Below are positions 42,026-49,283 of a stretch of 64,000 bases of DNA, piece by piece; position 1 is the first letter of the stretch; the number at the start of each line of letters is the position of its first letter. This stretch comes from Nocardia alba NBRC 108234 (GTDB lineage Bacteria > Actinomycetota > Actinomycetes > Mycobacteriales > Mycobacteriaceae). The stretch covers positions 62,001-126,000 of the forward strand of contig NZ_BDAX01000021.1 of NCBI RefSeq assembly GCF_001612665.1. The letters run 5' to 3'. The notes under the pieces are model-generated. The model worked only from the letters and a program-made list of their open reading frames with translations, was not told the origin of the DNA and made no database searches. A program made the position numbers and the translations under genes.

Positions 42026-42433
42026 GTGGCTATGAACCGGGTCTCGAATTCGATCTTGACCGGCTACGCTACGTCGGTGAACAGATACGCGCCGTTCGGT
42101 ATCGATGCTCTATTGGTGATCGTTTTCTGCGCGATCGGCAGGCGCAGTCACGACGAAGCGGTCATCGCCGGTCTGCTGAAAACGGTGTGGCCCTTCGGGT
42201 TAGGACTGATTCTCGGCTGGGTCCTCGCGGTCTACCTCGCGCGGGAGACCCGGTTCGACGCAACGGCGTTGTGGCCCACCGGAATCCTGATCTGGGCGAG
42301 CACGCTCGTCGGCGGGATGGTGTTGCGCGCCATCAGCGGTCAGGGCGTCGCACCGAGTTTCGTGCTCGTCGCGGCCTGCGTCCTCGCGCTCTTTCTCCTG
42401 GGCTGGCGCGCCGCGATACGCGCGCTGCGGTGA
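42026..42433 (+). CDS. DUF3054 four-span membrane protein
   Basis: Integral membrane protein (up to 135 aa) with four hydrophobic segments. FCAIGRRSHDEA and the later TVWPFGLGLILGW are the DUF3054 signatures. The true start may be the GTG at 42077 (VNRYAPFG...), which gives the usual family length; no ribosome site decides this. Function unknown. The 3' half overlaps, in antisense, the C-terminal extension of the next gene. Confidence 0.8.
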   Translation: MAMNRVSNSILTGYATSVNRYAPFGIDALLVIVFCAIGRRSHDEAVIAGLLKTVWPFGLGLILGWVLAVYLARETRFDATALWPTGILIWASTLVGGMVLRAISGQGVAPSFVLVAACVLALFLLGWRAAIRALR

Positions 42434-43564
42434 CGCCGACTCCATAGTTCCGCCTGTCGCGTCCCCGGATTCCTCGCGCCTGCGTCTGGCCTGCATATGC
42501 GGAGTGACGGAATAGAACTCCTGTTCGTACTCCTCGTCGTCGGCCTGCGGTGTACGGAACAGGAACGCGAAGACGATCCAGCCGACCACGGCGACCAGGA
42601 TGAAGCTGACCAGCCGGTACACGAACGCGGCCGCGACGGCTTGCGCGGCGGGCAGCCCCGCGCCCGCGGTGAGACCGTAGATCAGCGTCGCGTCCACGTA
42701 CACGATCCCGCCCGGCGCGAACGGGATGGACCCTACCGCCTTGCCCGCCGCGAACGCGATGAGCAGCCCGGACAACTTGGGATCGGCGCCGATCGCGTAA
42801 CAGGCAGCGCCCAGACACGCCACGTCGGCGAACCGGTGCACCAGCGCCCACACCCCGACGAGTGCCGCGTCCTTCTTCCCCAGATCGACCGACTCGAGCT
42901 GCGCCCGAATCTCGGCCAGTTTGGCGATGCCGTGATCGGCGGGCTTCCTGCGCAGCCGGTTGATCAGTGCCAGCACCCGCCGCAGGATGGCCTCGAGCAT
43001 GCCGGGATGGCGGGCGAGATAGTTGCCGATGAACAGGACCAGGCCGAGTACCACCAGCGAGACGACGAATTTGAACCCGATGCCCTGCCCGACCAGCGCG
43101 GCGCCCGCGAGTCCGAGCAGCGCCAGCCCGGCGGCGGCGACCACGCCGGAGAAGACCAACTGCCAGGAGGCGACGATCGGGCTCGCGCCCCAGCGCCGCG
43201 TCTGGCGGTAGGTGAACGCGGTGGAGAACACCTGGCCCGCGGGCAATGTCAGCGACATGGCGGTCGCGCCGTAGACCACCGAGACCGATTTCCCCTGGCT
43301 GACATCCACCCCGCCGGCATGCAGCAGTTGTTTCTGCACCCGCCCGAAGCCACTCATCGACATCGCCTGCAAAACGATGCACAGCAACAGCCAGCCCCAG
43401 TGGATCTCGGTGAGCGTGCGCCAGGATTCGTGCAGGCGAGGCCACAGATACAGGCCTTCACCGACGAGCAGCGCGAGGATCACCGCGCCGAGCACCCACT
43501 TGACCCACCGAAAGCGGCGGCGGCGCTCGGCCGGTGCGCCTGCTAGGTCGCCGTCGGCCGTCAC
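42200..43564 (-). CDS. Lysylphosphatidylglycerol-synthase-type (AglD-like) flippase-like membrane protein
   Basis: Multi-span membrane protein (454 aa) of the LPG_synthase_TM/UPF0104 family: eight or so spans in the first 340 residues, with SVSVVYGATAMSLTLPAGQVFSTAF and GSIPFAPGGIVYVDATL as conserved blocks. There is no lysyltransferase domain, so it is more like glycolipid flippase or AglD relatives. The reading frame has no stop until 42200, running 234 bp antisense through the DUF3054 gene; residues after about 376 are probably artefactual or recently acquired tail. It follows the cyclase gene by 9 bp. Confidence 0.78.
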   Translation of the reverse strand: MTADGDLAGAPAERRRRFRWVKWVLGAVILALLVGEGLYLWPRLHESWRTLTEIHWGWLLLCIVLQAMSMSGFGRVQKQLLHAGGVDVSQGKSVSVVYGATAMSLTLPAGQVFSTAFTYRQTRRWGASPIVASWQLVFSGVVAAAGLALLGLAGAALVGQGIGFKFVVSLVVLGLVLFIGNYLARHPGMLEAILRRVLALINRLRRKPADHGIAKLAEIRAQLESVDLGKKDAALVGVWALVHRFADVACLGAACYAIGADPKLSGLLIAFAAGKAVGSIPFAPGGIVYVDATLIYGLTAGAGLPAAQAVAAAFVYRLVSFILVAVVGWIVFAFLFRTPQADDEEYEQEFYSVTPHMQARRRREESGDATGGTMESASPQRAYRGAPAQEKEREDAGRDEHETRCDALTADGAQHHPADERARPDQDSGGPQRRCVEPGLPREVDREDPAENQS

Positions 43565-43573
43565 GGTCTCAGC

Positions 43574-45157
43574 CTAGTGAACACAGTCGGATTCCGGCTG
43601 CCCGCAGACCGCGCACGGCAGGAGTGCGGGCGCGGGTGCGCTCGGCGCGGCGATCGCGGACTTCGGCCAGGCCAGACGAGTTTTTCTGCGTCTGCCGCGC
43701 AGCTGGACCTCGTCGCCGGTGATCCAATGTCGCTGCTCGCTCTCGTCGGCGAAATAGAGTGCGCTGCCCGAAGCGAGAACGCGGCCGGGATGATCTTTGG
43801 CCAATTCGGTGAGTCGCGACGCCTCGTTGACGGGGTCGCCGATCACGGTGTACTCGAAGCGATTCGCCGCGCCGATGTTGCCTGCGACAGCCAGCCCCGC
43901 CGAGACGCCGATGCCGATATCGAGGCTGGTCACCTCGCGCAGGGCTTCGCGCAGGTCGCGGGCCGCGGCGAGCGCGGCGCTCGGCGCGTCGGGGCGGTCC
44001 AGCGGGGCGCCGAAGATGGCAAGCGCGGCGTCGCCGACGAACTTGTTGACGAAACCGTGGTGGCTGTCGATCACATCGACCACCACCCGGAAGAACTCGT
44101 TGAGCAGGCTCACCACCTCGGTCGGCGGGCGTTCGGCCGCGGCGGCGGTGGAGCCGACCATGTCCACGAACAGCACCGCCACGAATCGGGTCTCGCCACC
44201 GAGTTCGGTGCCGTAGTCCAATGCTCGTTGCGCCACGTCCTCGCCGACGTGCTGGCCGAACAGCTCCTGCAACTTCAGACGCTTGGCCGCCTCGTCCATC
44301 ATCCGGTTGAAGCCCACCTGCAACAGCCCGATCTCGCTGCCGTCGTAGACCTCCACCTGCACGTCACGTGAGCCGGCCTGCACCCGATTGATGGCTTGGG
44401 ACAGCTGCCGGACCGGGTCCGAGATCGAGGATCCGGTGAGCATCGACAGCGCCAGCGCCTGCATGATCACCACGCCGCACAGCAGCAGAATCGAGATCGC
44501 GAGCGAGTTCGCCGAGAACTTCACGTCCGAGGAGATCTGGGTGACGCACAGCAGCACGATCGCGATGGTCGGCGCGAAGGTGCCCATGCCCCAGGTCATC
44601 GCCATCCTGGTGCCGACGCCGGGGGTGAGCGTGTGGTCGAAGGTGCCCTCGGTCAGCGCCTCCGCGGCGACCGGGCGCAGGATGCGCTCGCCCAGCATGT
44701 AGGTGAAGCCGAACACGATGGTGGCGGCCATACATTCGGTGACGATCACCGCACCCGCCAGCTCGGGCGATTCGGTGATGATCAGCGCGGCCAGGATCCC
44801 GCCGCCGATGATCCACAGCACCAGGTGCACGATCGACTGCCGCAGCGGCACGTGTAAGGCAGCCATCTGCTCGCGCCTGCTCGGTGGCCCGCCGCGCATC
44901 TGCCAGCGCATCACCGGTCGCAGCATGAGGGCGGCGGCGAAGATGCTCAGCACCGCGGCGACCCCGAAAACGAGCAGCGGCGCGAGCAGGCCCGTCTGGC
45001 GCACTCCACCCGGATCGCCCTCCGGAACCGGCAGGCCGTATTGGATGAAGGCCCACACCAGCACCGCACCGAAGGCATTCGCCAGCAGCACAGACGTCAG
45101 ATACAGCGGCCAGCGCGTTCGCATGGTCTGTTTGACCGCTTCCAGTGGCGCTGACAC
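43574..45157 (-). CDS. Membrane-bound class III adenylate cyclase with HAMP domain
   Basis: Makes cAMP from ATP. 527 aa: six transmembrane spans (about 12-260), HAMP (SISDPVRQLSQAINRVQAG) and a catalytic domain from about residue 320. The canonical residues are present: metal Asp332 (VLFVDMVGST) and Asp376 (KFVGDAALAIFG), adenine-specifying Lys372 and Asp441, transition-state Asn444 and Arg448 (NEASRL). It resembles M. tuberculosis Rv1318c-Rv1320c/Rv3645. The tail ends in CAVCGQPESDC, an extra cysteine motif that may bind metal. GTG at 45157 is likely; ATG at 45124 is possible. Confidence 0.9.
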   Translation of the reverse strand: MSAPLEAVKQTMRTRWPLYLTSVLLANAFGAVLVWAFIQYGLPVPEGDPGGVRQTGLLAPLLVFGVAAVLSIFAAALMLRPVMRWQMRGGPPSRREQMAALHVPLRQSIVHLVLWIIGGGILAALIITESPELAGAVIVTECMAATIVFGFTYMLGERILRPVAAEALTEGTFDHTLTPGVGTRMAMTWGMGTFAPTIAIVLLCVTQISSDVKFSANSLAISILLLCGVVIMQALALSMLTGSSISDPVRQLSQAINRVQAGSRDVQVEVYDGSEIGLLQVGFNRMMDEAAKRLKLQELFGQHVGEDVAQRALDYGTELGGETRFVAVLFVDMVGSTAAAAERPPTEVVSLLNEFFRVVVDVIDSHHGFVNKFVGDAALAIFGAPLDRPDAPSAALAAARDLREALREVTSLDIGIGVSAGLAVAGNIGAANRFEYTVIGDPVNEASRLTELAKDHPGRVLASGSALYFADESEQRHWITGDEVQLRGRRRKTRLAWPKSAIAAPSAPAPALLPCAVCGQPESDCVH

Positions 45158-45293
45158 GCATGCCAATCTATCCGACCATGTGCGCCGGTGATCATGACAG
45201 GCGACCGGGCAAGCACGGAGAGCGCGACTGTGGTCGGCACCGCTGCCCGCCGACCCGAGCCACTCCAGGGTCGGGACCGATAGGCTCTCTCGG

Positions 45294-46535
45294 GTGACCG
45301 ACCAGAAGGTAGATTCCGGGACCGCGTCAACGCCGTGGCGCTCGGACGCCGAGGCAGTACATCCCCTGGTCCGCAAAACCGCCGCCTGGAGCTGGCGGCT
45401 GCTGATCATCTTCGGCGCGCTGCTCGCGGTCGGCATGCTGGTGCAGAAGTTCGCCACCGTGGTGATCCCGCTTGCCATCGCGCTGCTCGCCGCCGCGCTG
45501 CTCGCACCGCTGGTCGACTGGATGCAGCGGGTGGGGATCCCGCGCTCACTGGGCGTGTTCGTGGCGCTGCTCGGGTCGATCGGTCTGCTGGCCGGCGTGC
45601 TGACCTTTGTCGTCGAACAGTTCGTCGACGGGGTGCCCGGGCTGTCCAACGAGGTCACCAACAGTGTGCACAAGGTCCAGGACTGGTTGATCAACGGGCC
45701 GCCGCATCTGAGCGATCAGCAGATCCGCAGCGCGGGCGACACCATCGTGCGCACCATCCAGGACAACCGCGAGAGCCTGACCAGCGGCGCGCTGACCACC
45801 GCCACCGCCATCGGCCATATCCTCACCGGCACTTTCCTGATCCTGTTCGTCCTGATCTTCTTCCTCTACGGCGGGGACCAGATCTGGAACTTCGTCACCC
45901 GGATCATCCCCACCGCGCACCGCGAAAAGGTCCGTACCGCCGGTGAACTGGGCTTCGGCACGCTGGTCGGGTTCGTGCGCGCCACCGTGGTGGTAGCCGC
46001 GGTGGACGCGATCGGCATCGGCGCCGGGCTGGCGATTCTGCATGTGCCGCTGGCCCTGCCACTGGCCTCGCTGGTGTTCATCAGCGCGTTCATCCCGATC
46101 ATCGGCGCGTTCTTCGCCGGGTTCGTCGCGGTGTTCATCGCGTTGGTCACCAAGGGTCCGGTGACCGCGCTGATCGTGCTCGGCATCATCATCGCGGTCA
46201 TGCAGCTCGAAGGCCATGTGCTGCAACCGTTGCTGCTCGGGCGGGCCGTGAGCATCCATCCGCTGGCCGTGGTGCTGGCCATCACCGCGGGCTTGGTCGT
46301 CGGCGGAATCGCGGGGGCCCTGCTGGCGGTGCCGTTGATCGCGGTGGGCAACACCGCGATTCGCTATCTGCTCGCCGACAGTCCGGAGGAGGCCTTCGGG
46401 GAACTGGTCGCCACCGAGGAACGAAAACGGTTCAGCGCCGAGCCCGACAAACCGGAGCCACCCGGCCGCTTCGACGTGGCCAAGCGGCTGCTCCAAGAGG
46501 AAGCCGAGTCCGGCGATGCGGACCCACACCGCTGA
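45294..46535 (+). CDS. AI-2E-family transporter, Rv0205-like
   Basis: Membrane protein (413 aa) of the AI-2E/PerM family, with about eight spans. Family features: WRLLIIFGALLAVGMLVQKF, LAPLVDWMQRVGIPRSLGV, a large soluble insert (about 100-170), and HVLQPLLLGRAVSIHPLAVVLA near the C-terminus. In M. tuberculosis the homologue Rv0205 is directly beside mmpL3; here it lies 5 kb away with a two-component system inserted. The substrate is unknown. Start is GTG; the stop overlaps the kinase start by 20 bp. Confidence 0.88.
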   Translation: MTDQKVDSGTASTPWRSDAEAVHPLVRKTAAWSWRLLIIFGALLAVGMLVQKFATVVIPLAIALLAAALLAPLVDWMQRVGIPRSLGVFVALLGSIGLLAGVLTFVVEQFVDGVPGLSNEVTNSVHKVQDWLINGPPHLSDQQIRSAGDTIVRTIQDNRESLTSGALTTATAIGHILTGTFLILFVLIFFLYGGDQIWNFVTRIIPTAHREKVRTAGELGFGTLVGFVRATVVVAAVDAIGIGAGLAILHVPLALPLASLVFISAFIPIIGAFFAGFVAVFIALVTKGPVTALIVLGIIIAVMQLEGHVLQPLLLGRAVSIHPLAVVLAITAGLVVGGIAGALLAVPLIAVGNTAIRYLLADSPEEAFGELVATEERKRFSAEPDKPEPPGRFDVAKRLLQEEAESGDADPHR

Positions 46536-47694
46536 GCTGAGCTCGGCCGACGCCGCGACCGCGCCACTGTGGCGGGCGGCGCAGGCGTTTCGGCTGGTCA
46601 CGCTGCTGTACGCGATCGGCCAGCAGATCGCGTCGGTGTCGTACTACGAGCATCCGCGACTGAGCTGGATGCTGATCGCGGTGATGGCGATCTGGTCGGG
46701 GAGTTCGGCGCTGCTGCTGTCGCAGTGGTATTTCCCGGAGGCGACCGGGAAAATCCGTGGCTGGGTGGTCTTCGGCGACCAGGTGGTGACGATCGCGCTG
46801 ATCGCCTCGACTCGCCTTGTCGCGGACTACGATTGGTACCACGGACACCAGACCTTGCCGACCACGTTGTGGATCGCGAACTCGGTGATCTCGATGGCGA
46901 TTCTGCGCGGACCTGTCGCGGGTGTCCTCGCGGGACTGGTCATGTCGGCGGTGGTGGTGACCGTGCGGGATCAGTGGGGACAGGACGTGTGGGGCGACGC
47001 GACCGCACCGGTACTCGTGTCGGTGGGGTTGGCGCTCGGGCTGGCCGCCAATACCGCGCGACGGGCGCAGGGCCAGCTCGAGCGGGCCTTGCGCATCACG
47101 GCGGCGGCGCAGGAGCGCGAGCGGTTGGCTCGTGAGGTGCACGACGGGGTATTGCAGGTGCTCGCGTTCATCAAACGCCGCGGCGACGAGATAGGCGGGC
47201 CCGCACAGGAACTCGCGCAGCGCGCCGGGGAACAGGAGGTGGCGTTGCGGGTGCTGCTGTCCGAGCAGGCGGAGCTGCCCGACTCGGGTTCGGGCGAAGT
47301 GGATCTGCGGCCACTGCTCACCGCGCACGCCACGCCGAAGGTGTCGGTGGCCACGCCGGGCGATCCGGTCGTCGTCGGGCGGGTAGTCGCCCAGGAGATC
47401 GCGGCCGCGGTGAACACCGCCTTGTCGAATGTCGCCTTGCACGCGGGGCCCGACGCGAAAGCCTATGTGCTGCTCGAAGATACCGGTGACCACCTCGTGG
47501 TGAGCGTGCGCGACGACGGGGCCGGGATCGCGACCGGACGCCTGGCAGCGGCCGAAGCCGAAGGGCGGATGGGGGTTTCGCGCTCGATCGTCGGCCGGAT
47601 CGAGGCCCTCGGCGGTGTCGCCGAATTGTTGACCGAGGGTGCGGACCTCGGCACCGAGTGGGAATTCCGGATTCCGCGCCACCTGGCGCGCTGA
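46516..47694 (+). CDS. MacS-family sensor histidine kinase
   Basis: Membrane histidine kinase (392 aa) with five N-terminal hydrophobic spans (about 23-175), a dimerisation helix carrying the phospho-accepting histidine in RERLAREVHDGVLQV near residue 210, and a HATPase domain (NTALSNVALHAG, VSVRDDGAGI). It belongs to the NarL-partner type. It overlaps the AI-2E gene by 20 bp and precedes its response regulator by 16 bp. The ligand is unknown. Confidence 0.88.
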   Translation: MRTHTAELSSADAATAPLWRAAQAFRLVTLLYAIGQQIASVSYYEHPRLSWMLIAVMAIWSGSSALLLSQWYFPEATGKIRGWVVFGDQVVTIALIASTRLVADYDWYHGHQTLPTTLWIANSVISMAILRGPVAGVLAGLVMSAVVVTVRDQWGQDVWGDATAPVLVSVGLALGLAANTARRAQGQLERALRITAAAQERERLAREVHDGVLQVLAFIKRRGDEIGGPAQELAQRAGEQEVALRVLLSEQAELPDSGSGEVDLRPLLTAHATPKVSVATPGDPVVVGRVVAQEIAAAVNTALSNVALHAGPDAKAYVLLEDTGDHLVVSVRDDGAGIATGRLAAAEAEGRMGVSRSIVGRIEALGGVAELLTEGADLGTEWEFRIPRHLAR

Positions 47695-47710
47695 GCAGAG
47701 GAGTCAGCCG

Positions 47711-48355
47711 ATGATCACGGTGATGGTGGTCGACGATCATCCGATGTGGCGTGAGGGCGTTTCGCGCGATCTCGCCGAAGCCGGTTTCGAGGTGCTGGCC
47801 ACCGCCGACGGCGTCGGCACGGCCGCGCGTCGAGCCGCGGCCGTTCAGCCCGCCGTGGTGTTGATGGATATGCAGCTCACCGACGGTAACGGGGCCGCGG
47901 CGACCGCCGAGGTGCTGCGCGTGTCGCCGCACAGCCGGGTGCTGGTGCTGTCGGCCTCGGCCGAGCGCGACGACGTGCTCGACGCGATCAAGGCCGGGGC
48001 CAGCGGGTATCTGGTGAAGAGCGCGTCGGCCGCCGAGTTGATCGACGCCGTCAAGGCCACTGCCGCCGGTCAGCCGGTGTTCACGCCAGGATTGGCCGGG
48101 TTGGTGCTCGGGGAGTATCGGCGGATGGCGACCGCGCCGGTGGCCGCCGATCAGCCGCATCGGCCGTCGTTGACCGAGCGGGAGACCGAAGTTCTGCGGA
48201 TGGTGGCCAAGGGGCTGTCGGCCAAACAGATCGCCACCCGCTTGAACCTCTCGCACCGCACCGTGGAAAACCACGTACAGGCCACCTTGCGAAAGTTGCA
48301 GCTCGCGAATCGAGTCGAGCTCACCCGCTACGCGATCGAACAGGGACTCGAGTAG
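47711..48355 (+). CDS. NarL/LuxR-type response regulator
   Basis: Transcription factor (214 aa) paired with the preceding kinase. Receiver domain: acidic pair VDDHPMW, phospho-Asp in VLMDMQLTDG (near residue 53), Thr/Ser in VLSASAE, Lys in YLVKSAS. The C-terminal LuxR helix-turn-helix is LTERETEVLRMVAKGLSAKQ and HRTVENHVQATLRKLQ. ATG at 47711 follows AGAGGAG. Dispersed-element copy 2 begins 1 bp after its stop, so it may sit in the 3' end of this transcript. Confidence 0.92.
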   Translation: MITVMVVDDHPMWREGVSRDLAEAGFEVLATADGVGTAARRAAAVQPAVVLMDMQLTDGNGAAATAEVLRVSPHSRVLVLSASAERDDVLDAIKAGASGYLVKSASAAELIDAVKATAAGQPVFTPGLAGLVLGEYRRMATAPVAADQPHRPSLTERETEVLRMVAKGLSAKQIATRLNLSHRTVENHVQATLRKLQLANRVELTRYAIEQGLE

Positions 48356-48356
48356 C

Positions 48357-48465
48357 GGTTCTCGGCGCGCCTGCGCCGATGGACTGACCGAAGGGTGCGA
48401 CGAAGGAGTGCCCGTAGGGAGGGAAGAGGTGGAGTCAAGCGCCGAGAACCCGCGGCGCCAGCCGC
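48357..48465 (+). repeat. Dispersed structured element, copy 2
   Basis: Begins one base after the response-regulator stop codon. Arms GGTTCTCGGCGC (48357-48368) and GCGCCGAGAACC (48439-48450) are exact complements. The 5' arm can also pair locally: CGGCGC-GCCT-GCGCCG (48363-48378). A trailing hairpin GCGGC-GCCA-GCCGC (48452-48465) follows. Three differences from copy 1 over 94 bp. Confidence 0.85.
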
Positions 48466-48523
48466 AAAAGATACGGGTTTGCCCTGATGCGCTCAGCGAG
48501 GGTGTCTGGTTACCCTCGATGAC

Positions 48524-49195
48524 ATGGGCGGTCCTGAATCCCTTTTCGTACCCGGCGCCGCGACAGCAGGTCCGGTCGGCGACCGTGAGCTGCGTGTCTC
48601 CGATGCCGAACGTGAGCACGTCGGCCAGCTGTTGCAGCGGGCCGTCGGGCTCGGCATGTTGTCGCTCGGGGAGTTCACCGAGCGGATGGATACCGCGCTG
48701 GCCGCCAAGACCCGTGGCGAACTCAACGCCGTGCTGGTCGACCTGCCCGGTATGCGGGTGGCGGGCACACCGCAGCCCGCCGCGATGCCGCGTCCACGCC
48801 ACATCCCGGTTCCGCCCGGTGGGTCGAATCCGAACGCGATCCGCAGCCGGTTGTCGGGGGTTCATCGACGCGGGCCGTGGCAGGTGCCGCCGGTTCTGCA
48901 CCTCAACAACCTGATGTCGAGTGTGACCCTGGACTTCACCGAGGCGGTGATGCAGACGCAGATCGTGGAGATTCAGGTCGACGACTACTGCACGAGCCTG
49001 ACGGTGCTCGTTCCGGCCGCTGCCACCGTCGACCTCAACGGCCTGGATCTGGTGGGGTCCTCGGCGAACAACAAGGTGCGCACGGGACCGCCGATCGGGC
49101 CGCTCCATCTGGTCGTGCACGGGCGCGTCCGGTTCGGGTCGGTGACGGCGAAGTATCCGTTGATGGTGCAGTGGAGGCGGTTCCTGGGGTCGTGA
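48524..49195 (+). CDS. DUF1707 (SHOCT-like) domain protein
   Basis: Soluble protein (223 aa). The DUF1707 domain covers about residues 20-75 (LRVSDAEREHVGQLLQRAV, then GEFTERMDTALAAKTRGEL), common in actinobacteria and thought to mediate oligomerisation or membrane attachment. A Pro-rich linker leads to a C-terminal beta-rich domain (NNLMSSVTLDFTEAVMQ, VLVPAAATVDLNGLDLVG) similar to the LiaF-type cell-wall-stress fold. No transmembrane span is evident. Function unknown. Confidence 0.8.
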   Translation: MGGPESLFVPGAATAGPVGDRELRVSDAEREHVGQLLQRAVGLGMLSLGEFTERMDTALAAKTRGELNAVLVDLPGMRVAGTPQPAAMPRPRHIPVPPGGSNPNAIRSRLSGVHRRGPWQVPPVLHLNNLMSSVTLDFTEAVMQTQIVEIQVDDYCTSLTVLVPAAATVDLNGLDLVGSSANNKVRTGPPIGPLHLVVHGRVRFGSVTAKYPLMVQWRRFLGS

Positions 49196-49283
49196 ACCGC
49201 CCGGGCTGATTCGGGTAGGAACCGGGGGTTCGGCGGGGGTTTCTACTCATGTTCGGCGAGGGTGGGGCGTCGACGATGGGGAG

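Noticed and set aside
48357..48465. Dispersed element considered as an intrinsic terminator or as a MITE
   Set aside because: No T tract follows any copy and the highly conserved 46-nt core is not needed for a terminator. A MITE would usually show target-site duplications, and none were found next to the arms.
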